Of a stretch of 12,690 nt of DNA, positions 1-6,601 are shown one piece after another. The stretch is from an uncultured Campylobacter sp. GTDB lineage: Bacteria; Campylobacterota; Campylobacteria; Campylobacterales; Campylobacteraceae. Below the pieces are notes generated by a model. That model searched no databases. It was not told the origin of the DNA and was given only the letters and a program-made list of their open reading frames with translations. Position numbers and translations under genes: made by a program. The stretch spans positions 1 through 12,690 of the forward strand of contig NZ_CALHXD010000219.1 in assembly GCF_938040115.1 (NCBI RefSeq). Reading direction: 5' to 3'. Each line of letters opens with the position of its first letter. The first letter of the stretch is position 1.

Positions 1-232
1 CGCGTCCCATTTTTTCTAGGATTAGGACTTTATTGCCTTTTTCGGCTGCGGTGATACCAGCTGCTAGTCCTGCAAAACCGGAACCAACGATAACTACGTC
101 CCACTCCTCGTCAAATTTGACGTCTTTAGCGTTAACGGCCGCTTGCGCATTTACTCCGCCTAGAGCTAAAGCTCCGGCACCTACCATACTTAACTTAACA
201 AAATCTCTTCTTGAAACGTTTGAGTTTTTCAT
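1..232 (-). CDS. Tat-exported FAD flavoprotein, flavocytochrome c / fumarate reductase-like (N-terminal 77 residues, runs off left edge)
   Basis: Translating the minus strand from ATG 232-230 gives 77 residues open to the window edge. Residues 1-31 are a Tat signal peptide: an S-R-R-D-F-V twin-arginine motif at 7-12, a hydrophobic stretch with several Gly and Ala at 14-27, and an A-x-A cleavage site (A29-Q-A31). From about residue 44 a Rossmann FAD-binding segment begins, WDVVIVGSGFAGLAAG, with the GxGxxG dinucleotide motif (G50, G52, G55) and an acidic residue (E73) ending beta2, where the FAD ribose is bound. This is typical of periplasmic flavocytochrome c and fumarate/urocanate reductase-like flavoproteins that pass electrons from menaquinol-linked cytochromes to an unsaturated acceptor. 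No heme CxxCH motif is visible, so any cytochrome would be a separate subunit. The start is supported by AAGGAG six bases upstream. The gene has its own promoter, separated from the S-layer gene by a terminator. The substrate cannot be told from this fragment. Confidence 0.85.
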   Translation of the reverse strand, partial: MKNSNVSRRDFVKLSMVGAGALALGGVNAQAAVNAKDVKFDEEWDVVIVGSGFAGLAAGITAAEKGNKVLILEKMGR

Positions 233-571
233 AGCTTCTCCTTAAATTTACTTAGCTATTACCTGTAAATCTTTAATTTACGACTCTACTCTAAATACCT
301 TTATTACTCTTGGCGTCTTTTGGGCGTCCTCCTTAGATTAAATTTATTTTAGCTAGTGTTATTATAGGACTTAACTTTAAAGAATAAGCTTAAATGAAGG
401 TGTAATTTGGAATTTATTTGTAATATTTAAAGATTTATTTAGCCTAAAAACGTGATTATATCGGTGTGGGGATGGAATGAAAATAAAATCAAATTTGGTG
501 TGGTTGGGTTTGGGCGGATTAAGGGCTATAAAATAAAAAACTACTAAAAATAATACGAAGATAAAGTCAGA
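233..571. other. Intergenic region and leader between S-layer terminator and flavoprotein gene
   Basis: About 340 bases without a convincing gene. Reading on the minus strand it holds AT-rich DNA (571-390), the TATAAT box, and a long leader. The leader contains a second Shine-Dalgarno-like AAGGAGG at 334-328 with no ATG, GTG or TTG at usable spacing, and two direct copies of GACGCC (+ strand ggcgtc at 312-317 and 323-328), 11 bases apart. The ordinary ribosome binding site AAGGAG lies at about 244-239. The one reading frame in this gap (589-377, minus) begins inside the S-layer terminator loop and resembles no family I know. Confidence 0.6.
361..366 (-). promoter_or_regulatory. -10 box of the flavoprotein gene promoter
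   Basis: The minus strand reads a perfect TATAAT here, about 130 bases upstream of the flavoprotein ATG. No good TTGACA -35 is present 17 bases further upstream (the bases there read GCTTAT), which is usual for Campylobacter sigma-70 promoters. It would start a leader of roughly 120 bases. Position and consensus support the call; no transcript evidence is available. Confidence 0.5.
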
Positions 572-600
572 TAAAAAATCAGGCGGCATAAGCCGCCTGA
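572..600 (-). terminator. Rho-independent terminator of the S-layer gene
   Basis: A perfect 9-bp inverted repeat, TCAGGCGGC (579-587) and GCCGCCTGA (592-600), encloses a 4-base loop. On the minus strand it is followed directly by TTTTTT (578-573). It begins eight bases past the TAA of the S-layer reading frame at 608. This is a textbook intrinsic terminator in the orientation of the S-layer gene, and it suggests that the 608 stop is the true end of that gene. Confidence 0.93.
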
Positions 601-607
601 AAGGAGA

Positions 608-1999
608 TTAAGCCTGATCGAGACTATCGATAGTGATAGTACCTTTTTCAGGATCAACGGTGTATTTTAGGTTTTCTAGGTTTACACCGGCAAGTCTTAC
701 GATAGTGTCTTCAGTACCTATCGAATTGGTAGTGCCTGCAGCTACAGCTTTTTTATCATAAACTAGGTATGTATCGCCCTTCCAAGAGAACGCATATAGT
801 CTATCGTTGTGAGCGTCGTAGTATCCATTATCGCCGCCACCCCAGTTGATGTGTCTTACATAGCCGCTTACAGTTTGACCATACGTAGTAGCGCCGTTTG
901 CATCGCTATAGTAAGTTGCGCTAAATCTAAGACCATCGTCTCTAACTTGAGTAGTATCATTCCATAGTCTATTGTGAGCTATGGCGTGATTTACAGCTTG
1001 GACTAGAGTATCTAGGCCGGCAACCGTACTCAAATCGGTAAGTTTAGAGTTTACGGTTAGTTTTACGATATTGTGCGCATCGTATAGAGACTTATCGCTA
1101 CTGCTGATATTGCTTATATACTTATCGCTTGTATTAGACGTCTCTATGACGACGGCTTTTCTTAGGTTTGTAGCAGTAGGCGCCGTTGCGGCAGGTCCTA
1201 TTTGTCCAGCTATGCCTGAGTTTTGTATTATCGCGCCACTGCCGTGAGGATTTGCGATAGGAGTACCGGCCTTAATACCGACTGCGCCTGCAGCACCGTG
1301 GACATCGTTGTATTCGTTAGAATATAGCACGCCGTTCACGATAGTGTGCTGGTTTTGTGCTGTGCCAGTCTCATAGAATTTACCGTCAGTGTTTAAACGC
1401 CAGTTGCCAGTGCCTTGCGTAGGAGCTGCCGAATGAACATTTGATGGAGCATAATACTCTATAGTACTACCGTCAACTTTTGTTGCGATCCAAGTTACCC
1501 ATGTAACGCCCGGAGTAGGGTGAGGAGTTGTAGGGGTTGTTCCTTGTGTCCATCCAGAAGTAGATACCGTTACGCCAGTGCTCTTAGTAGTAGACAAGTC
1601 AGCCGTAATAGGAGCGGAACCAGTCTCTACAAACGGTTTTGTAGCGCCGTTTAGGAATGTTTCAGTAGCATACTGACCGTCCGCATTTTTTCCGCCCACG
1701 GAGATATTTTGGCTACCGCTCGCTACGATAGTTTTGTCATTTGTAGCGGCACCTGTCTGCCATGCGAGGTCGCCGTATTTTGCAGTATATTCATATCTGT
1801 CACCGCCGGCGTGACCGTCTGTACCGGATTGAGCTACTACGCCTTTTTCTACGCCAGGGAGTATAGTAGGTTTAGTGTTTGTGGAGTAATCATAACCGGT
1901 TACTTTACTGCTTGGAGGGGTTGTAGACGTATCGCGTTGTCCGTTTACGGTACTACCGGTGATATCTACAGGTTTATTGTACGCAGGAGTTGGACGTCT
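608..1999 (-). pseudogene. 3' remainder of the S-layer/RTX gene, out of frame (C-terminal ~460 residues)
   Basis: This frame is open from just after a TAA at 2002-2000 down to TAA at 610-608, so it overlaps the end of the upstream frame by about 34 bases. It has no ATG or ribosome binding site near its upstream end; the first possible start, a GTG at 1699, lies well inside continuous coding sequence. Composition matches the upstream part: rich in Thr, Ser, Asn and Gly, and without cysteine. The last ~63 residues (about 800-611) contain GDTYLVYDKK, then DTIVRLAGVNL, then a short tail ending SLDQA. That pattern is typical of the extreme C-termini of RTX/S-layer surface proteins exported by type I secretion, where the export signal lies at the C-terminus. 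It most likely belongs to the same protein as the 6015-1966 frame: shifting one base near 1990 joins them into one ~1802-residue product, directly followed by the terminator. It is probably not made as a separate protein. Confidence 0.8.
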
Positions 2000-4900
2000 T
2001 TAGCTAGTTTGTTATTAGCAACCTCGGTATGGAAATATCTACCGTTTGTAGCAGGGTTATTGTCACCTGTAGTTCCAGGGTGGTTATAGTCATAGAATTT
2101 TACCTTGATATCCGTGGCGTTTCTAGTATGGAACTGCGAATTTGTATAAACAGCATCTTTGTTGTCGCCGGTAGGGTCTTTAGGATCATAGCCGTGCGCA
2201 AACCAGTCGGCAAGTTTGATTCTATCGCCAGCCTCGATATTTTTGATGGTTACGATTTTACTTACGCTAGCATCGGTTTTAGCTCTACTTACGTCAAACA
2301 GATCGCGTCCTTTACCGCCGTCGATGATGATCTCGGTATTTGTGGCCAAAGTACCTACGTGGATGATGTCGTCTCCGTCGCCTAGATCTACGTTTAGCTT
2401 ACCAGTGCCGTTATTTGCAGCCATATCGTTAGCTAGCAATACCACGTCGTTACCTTGAGTTCCCTTGATCTCTTTAAGTTTCTCGTGAGCATTTGCACCT
2501 AGGTCACTCTTTTCTCTTACTAGTTCAGTAGACGGTCTTGTTAAGTTTGTAGTTGTTCCGTCGACATTTTTATGACTCCACTTGGTACCGTTGAAAGTAG
2601 GCGCATCGTTACCGGTAACGCCGGTTCTAGGACCAAAATCAGGTAACGTTGAAGTAGCCTTAAAGTCATTCGCATGCGCAGTACCATAGTTATCAGAAAG
2701 AGGATTTTTTAGGTTTGAGTTACCTGCATTGCCGAAACCTTGATTTGCCTCTCTATTGTGCCAGCTGCTATAACCTGAATTAGTAGATCCGCTATGGCTC
2801 GTCGTATCTGTGCTATAAGGAACGGTAGATAGGTTTACCCATGAAGTAGATCCTGCTTTTACTTCGCTTAGATCTATCGTTTCTAGTTTTGAAGTAGTCG
2901 CGGTGTTAAATTTAGGATTTACTATAAGATTTATGTTTTCGCCCTTAGCGACAAATTTTTTAAGGTCGTTAGGAGAAGCCGTACCGTCATCAAATTTGAC
3001 GTATACGTCAGTTTTTTCGCCGGTCTGGACGCCGCTTACGTTAAGGTTTACGACATCTTGCTTATCTCCAGGATTTGTTCCGGTTCTAGCTCCGCCGAAA
3101 TTTACTTTAATTGCATTTGGAGTCGAGCCTTGACCGGTATTCCATCTATCGCTAGCTAGTCCGGTGTCTATTTCAGGGCTATAATACGTAGGCCTAGTAA
3201 ATACAGCTCCTTTGAAATTAACATTTTGTCCAAACAGCTCGCCTATGTTATATGAGCCTGCCATTTGAGACATATCTATCGTGTTGTTTATGGTTTTGTC
3301 GTTACCGATTTTACCCACCGAATTAGTATACGAAGATGAGCTAGTGTATTGTCCGCCGCCGCTTGCAATGCTAACATTGCCTCTTGCATTGCCAGGATTG
3401 ATCTCTATATCTCTTGCAGCTATATTACCTATCAAAAGATTTGTAATGTTGTTACCGTTTACGCTAAACGTACCCTCGGTAACGATAGAGTTATCAGCTG
3501 TTGCGTACTGGAAGTTCCAAGTCGTAGGAGTGGAATCAAAATAGCCCTTCATTGTAGAACCGGTAGTCGGGTTGTTTGCAGCAGTGGTTATGTTGTTTAT
3601 GGCGTTTACCATCTCAACGTTACCGCCAATGTCATTCAAGTTTACAGAAATAGAACCTTTTGTAAATACACCTTTGCTCGCCTTAAATGAATTTAGGTGC
3701 TCGGCAGTGATAGCTATAGACTGAGTAGCGTCAGCTGTGCCTGCACCCGCGCCACTACCTTTACCGATCACGTTATCTACAAAATAAACATTACCGGTCT
3801 TGATATTATTTGAAGCAAGACCTCTAGCGTTGATCTGCTCGATATCGTTAAACTCTCTAGTGCCGTAAGCGTCAAAGTTGTCATCGGTATTAATGTTGAA
3901 AGCCTTTAGCTTCTCAAAGAAAGTAGCATCCAGGTTACTTAGAATGCTTGACTTTGAATTTACGGTCAACTTCTCAAGAGTTTTCGGTGGCAACGGAATA
4001 GTAGAAGATAGGTCGTGAACCGCTATGTTTGTAAGGCTCATGCCCGTAATATTAGCTACGCTATTGCCATATGTGCCGATAGAGTTGAAATTTACGGTTA
4101 TATCTTTAGCTTTTGGAGCTATGATACCTATACCTTCGTTTGCATGCATTTTATTTGAGTCTACCCAAGCAGCGGTAGCGCCGGCTCCGCCGATCTTTTG
4201 AGCATATACGTTTTTATCTACGTTTACGGTTACTCTTTCGCTCTCGTCAGCAGCTACATAAGCGGTAACTTGGCTGCGTAGTCCAGGAGTAACAGCATTT
4301 ATTATAGCATTGCCGTTAACGTCTTGAGGATCGATTGTGTTTGTTATATTGATCTCTTGTAAATAACCGTTTTTAAACTCGACTCTACCGTAAGGGCCGG
4401 AAGCTACATCGGTATTTTCCGGATCAGGCTTGTCTACCGTAACGCTTTTTATAGTAGAGTTCGTAACCACAAGATTGCTCTTTGTTTTTGTGGTGTTAAG
4501 AGCCGTTACGTCTGAGCCAGCAAAATCTATACTTGCAGTATCATTTGCCGTACCGGTGTCTACTTTTTGTATATTTACCTTTTCTATGTTGTTTACGGTA
4601 AATTTGTTCTCTTTTGCTTTTAATCTTTCGATATTTAGCGTATCTTTACCAGCACCGCCGTCTATATCGAAATTTGTTTTATTTGTTGCGTCTACATCTT
4701 TAAAGTCAAGCTTTATAGTGTCATTACCGCTACCGCCTTTTATAACATTTGTAGCACCGATAGGGGTGTGTTGACTAGGGTTAAACTCATACTCTAAATT
4801 GTGAGTAAATGCAGAAGCATCGACCTTTTCTAAGCGATCGCTTTCCACCATAAGCTTAACATCGGTAGTACCTTTGACGGATATTGTTTTATAGTGGTTT

Positions 4901-6015
4901 GTGTTATCACCTGATTTTATAAATACGGTGCTTTTCTCGCCTTTTGTGGTTATGTTTAAATTTTCGATATTTGGGATATCTATACCTGTACCTGCAACGC
5001 CAACCACGTTATCTATAGCTTTTTTATGCAAATTTACATTATCTAATGTTAAATTTTGCGTATCATTTGTGCCAGCGATAGTTCCGGTGTTATAATTTAA
5101 TTTAAACGACTCCGTACTGCTTTTTAGATTTTCAATGGTTAAATCGACTAAATTGTGAGGATTTATGAAATTTATACCATTTTCACTATCTAAGCTTACC
5201 TTCTTAAGACCCTCAATATCTCGTGCATTAAAGGTTTTTTTAGTTGTAGCAGTGCTTGTCAAATTTAAGTTATCGATATTTTTGATAAAACCGGTAGTCA
5301 TACCATTAAAATTATCTTTTACGGTAACATTTAAAGTATTTTCACCCGTTCCGCCATCGATTTTATCGGTAGGTTTGAGAGTGTTTGTAGCAACAAACGA
5401 ATCTGCAACCGCGTTAAAAATATCTTGTCCAACTCCACCGGTAAGATCATTTGGTTCAGTGGTAAGAGTATGAACCGTAGAAGCAGCAAGAGCGTCTATT
5501 TTTGCTTTTTGCTCTTCAAAATTCGTATCGGTCGTAGTTTTTATAATTTCCTGAAACGGTTTATAATCATAACTTCCAGAAACACTTGTTTCTATGTTAG
5601 CGATTTTTTCAGCCATATAAGCTGAAATAGCCGTCTTGTTTTCGAAAATTTTAGCCGCAACCGGATCTGCCGCTTTTGCTTCTGCAGACTGAGCTACTTC
5701 AAATAGTTTTACAAGAGTTTCGCCTCTTGAATGACCTAGCTGAAGGTGCTTAACCCATGCGTTAATACCATCAGGATCTTTTGTGTAATCTTTACCAAGA
5801 ATGTTTTTATAGATAAGCTCTATATAGTCTTTGTCTTGGTCTATTCTGCCGCCATAGTACTCTATAGCTGCCGGGGATTCTAGCATTAATTGGGCTATCT
5901 CGGCCTGTGTTTTGTTGTGGCCGAAATTAATCCATGCCTTGAATCCAGCGCCTTCGGGGGCTCTGTTAAATAACGCCACATAAAGCTGCGCAACCTCTGC
6001 TTGTGTTACTGCCAT
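1966..6015 (-). CDS. S-layer-like RTX surface protein, 1349-residue frameshifted N-terminal part
   Basis: A giant secreted surface-layer type protein. ATG at 6015 is preceded by AAAGGAG eight bases upstream. Residues 1-~110 form a helical DUF4214-type domain (VTQAEVAQLYVALFNRAPEG, then a second helical unit DKDYIELIYKNILGKDY around 62-77), found at the N-terminus of many Campylobacter S-layer-like proteins. RTX-type calcium-binding nonapeptides GGxGxDxxx lie at about 193, 221, 427 and 453, with a denser group at about 1185-1241 (GTQGNDVVL, LGDGDDIIHV, GGKGRDLFDV). Between them are long Thr/Asn-rich beta-strand repeats. No cysteine is visible. This fits the C. rectus Crs type of S-layer protein (about 1361 residues in the literature as I recall) and the wider RTX/type I-secreted S-layer family. 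The frame ends early at TAG 1968-1966, after QLLRTINL; the rest of the protein continues in another frame to 608. As it stands the product lacks the C-terminal export region. It has its own promoter and forms a single-gene unit. Confidence 0.88.
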   Translation of the reverse strand: MAVTQAEVAQLYVALFNRAPEGAGFKAWINFGHNKTQAEIAQLMLESPAAIEYYGGRIDQDKDYIELIYKNILGKDYTKDPDGINAWVKHLQLGHSRGETLVKLFEVAQSAEAKAADPVAAKIFENKTAISAYMAEKIANIETSVSGSYDYKPFQEIIKTTTDTNFEEQKAKIDALAASTVHTLTTEPNDLTGGVGQDIFNAVADSFVATNTLKPTDKIDGGTGENTLNVTVKDNFNGMTTGFIKNIDNLNLTSTATTKKTFNARDIEGLKKVSLDSENGINFINPHNLVDLTIENLKSSTESFKLNYNTGTIAGTNDTQNLTLDNVNLHKKAIDNVVGVAGTGIDIPNIENLNITTKGEKSTVFIKSGDNTNHYKTISVKGTTDVKLMVESDRLEKVDASAFTHNLEYEFNPSQHTPIGATNVIKGGSGNDTIKLDFKDVDATNKTNFDIDGGAGKDTLNIERLKAKENKFTVNNIEKVNIQKVDTGTANDTASIDFAGSDVTALNTTKTKSNLVVTNSTIKSVTVDKPDPENTDVASGPYGRVEFKNGYLQEINITNTIDPQDVNGNAIINAVTPGLRSQVTAYVAADESERVTVNVDKNVYAQKIGGAGATAAWVDSNKMHANEGIGIIAPKAKDITVNFNSIGTYGNSVANITGMSLTNIAVHDLSSTIPLPPKTLEKLTVNSKSSILSNLDATFFEKLKAFNINTDDNFDAYGTREFNDIEQINARGLASNNIKTGNVYFVDNVIGKGSGAGAGTADATQSIAITAEHLNSFKASKGVFTKGSISVNLNDIGGNVEMVNAINNITTAANNPTTGSTMKGYFDSTPTTWNFQYATADNSIVTEGTFSVNGNNITNLLIGNIAARDIEINPGNARGNVSIASGGGQYTSSSSYTNSVGKIGNDKTINNTIDMSQMAGSYNIGELFGQNVNFKGAVFTRPTYYSPEIDTGLASDRWNTGQGSTPNAIKVNFGGARTGTNPGDKQDVVNLNVSGVQTGEKTDVYVKFDDGTASPNDLKKFVAKGENINLIVNPKFNTATTSKLETIDLSEVKAGSTSWVNLSTVPYSTDTTSHSGSTNSGYSSWHNREANQGFGNAGNSNLKNPLSDNYGTAHANDFKATSTLPDFGPRTGVTGNDAPTFNGTKWSHKNVDGTTTNLTRPSTELVREKSDLGANAHEKLKEIKGTQGNDVVLLANDMAANNGTGKLNVDLGDGDDIIHVGTLATNTEIIIDGGKGRDLFDVSRAKTDASVSKIVTIKNIEAGDRIKLADWFAHGYDPKDPTGDNKDAVYTNSQFHTRNATDIKVKFYDYNHPGTTGDNNPATNGRYFHTEVANNKLAKDVQLLRTINL

Positions 6016-6429
6016 TAAGGACTCCTTTAAAGTTACTTGATGTTTAGTGTTCTATTTTACAGAATACTATCGCCAATTATACCATAATTTTCTAAAAAAG
6101 GAGGGAAATGATTTTTTATTTGATTAACTGATGATTGCTGAATAATTATAATTTATGGATTATATTCATAAGATATTTAGCTTATATTATATAATTTATC
6201 TGCATTTTCTTACTATTATATATTTGATTGCATTAAGAAATTTGTACCCGTATAGCTACGATAACATATCACAAATACTTGTTTCAGAAAATTTAGATAG
6301 CTTTTTATTTTTGCAAGCTAAAGAATAAATACGATAGGCATCAGAAAATAACTAAAAATCTATATTATGTTTAAGAAGCAACAAATACTCAACAAAAAAG
6401 TGAGATTGAATTCGTATATTCCAAAAGAA
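6016..6429. other. AT-rich intergenic region between S-layer gene and tRNA-Arg
   Basis: About 410 bases, strongly AT-rich, holding the S-layer leader and promoter (6016-6085). Beyond that there is little I can support. A short inverted repeat, tagctt / aagcta, lies at 6298-6320. A + strand frame at 6155-6328 could encode 57 residues (starting MDYIHKIFSLYYIIYLHFL) with one membrane-like stretch, but it has no ribosome binding site and is of a kind expected by chance in such AT-rich DNA. No clear rho-independent terminator follows the tRNA gene. Confidence 0.55.
6076..6084 (-). promoter_or_regulatory. Extended -10 promoter of the S-layer gene
   Basis: The minus strand reads TGG-TATAAT: a perfect -10 box at 6081-6076 with the TGn extension at 6084-6082. 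There is no -35 match, and a T-rich stretch lies upstream. An extended -10 with weak -35 is the common strong sigma-70 promoter form in Campylobacter. Transcription would begin near 6069, giving a leader of about 55 bases ending in the AAAGGAG ribosome binding site. High expression is expected for an S-layer gene and fits this promoter, but that is inference. Confidence 0.65.
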
Positions 6430-6503
6430 TGTCCCCAGCGAGATTCGAACTCACGGCCTCAGAATTAGGAATTCTGCGCTCTATCCAGCTGAGCTATGAG
6501 GAC
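6430..6503 (-). tRNA. trnR: tRNA-Arg (anticodon CCU)
   Basis: The minus strand folds into a complete cloverleaf: acceptor GTCCTCA pairs with TGGGGAC (one T-G pair), D arm GCTC/GAGC, anticodon stem CAGAA/TTCTG with loop TTCCTAA, variable region AGGCC, and T arm GTGAG/CTCGC with loop TTCGAAT. Loop bases 34-36 are CCT, so it reads AGG (arginine). The discriminator base is A. The 3' CCA is not encoded, so it must be added by the tRNA nucleotidyltransferase. It sits about 100 bases downstream of fusA, beyond a terminator, so it probably has its own promoter. Confidence 0.96.
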
Positions 6504-6531
6504 AAAAATATGAAATTTGTAAAAAAATGCC

Positions 6532-6537
6532 ATTTTA
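6532..6537 (-). promoter_or_regulatory. Possible -10 box for tRNA-Arg
   Basis: The minus strand reads TAAAAT here, downstream of the fusA terminator and about 28 bases upstream of the mature tRNA 5' end. A second candidate, CATATT, lies about five bases from the tRNA. Neither has a clear -35. A promoter is expected between terminator and tRNA, but the exact box is uncertain. Confidence 0.3.
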
Positions 6538-6561
6538 ACCACAAAGGGCAAAATGGGAATT

Positions 6562-6592
6562 AAATTTAAAGGCGAGGATTTGCACCCCCGCC
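6562..6592 (-). terminator. Terminator downstream of fusA
   Basis: On the minus strand GGCGGGG (6592-6586) pairs with CCTCGCC (6577-6571): seven pairs with one G-T and an 8-base loop. It is followed by TTTAAATTTA (6570-6561). It begins ten bases after the fusA stop and would end the rpsL-rpsG-fusA transcript before the tRNA gene. The broken T-run makes it somewhat weaker than the S-layer terminator. Confidence 0.7.
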
Positions 6593-6601
6593 AAATTCGG
6601 C

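Noticed and set aside
377..589. 70-residue minus-strand reading frame downstream of the S-layer gene
   Set aside because: Its ATG lies in the loop of the S-layer terminator, there is no ribosome binding site in a usable place, and the product resembles no family; it is most likely chance.
608..1699. 363-residue protein starting at GTG 1699 as an independent gene
   Set aside because: The frame is open and of the same composition for another 300 bases upstream to 1999, there is no ribosome binding site near 1699, and it joins naturally to the S-layer protein by a one-base shift.
1966..2002. Programmed -1 frameshifting in the S-layer gene
   Set aside because: The overlap contains no canonical slippery heptamer (AATAAAC is the nearest and does not fit X-XXY-YYZ), and I see no strong downstream stem; a plain indel is simpler.
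1709..5625. Many + strand reading frames across the S-layer gene
   Set aside because: All lie opposite the S-layer coding frame, have low-complexity hydrophobic products expected from the antisense of Thr/Asn-rich codons, and lack ribosome binding sites.
6298..6320. Inverted repeat tagctt/aagcta as a terminator for tRNA-Arg
   Set aside because: Only six A/T-rich pairs with an 11-base loop, more than 100 bases from the tRNA, and no clear T-run after it.
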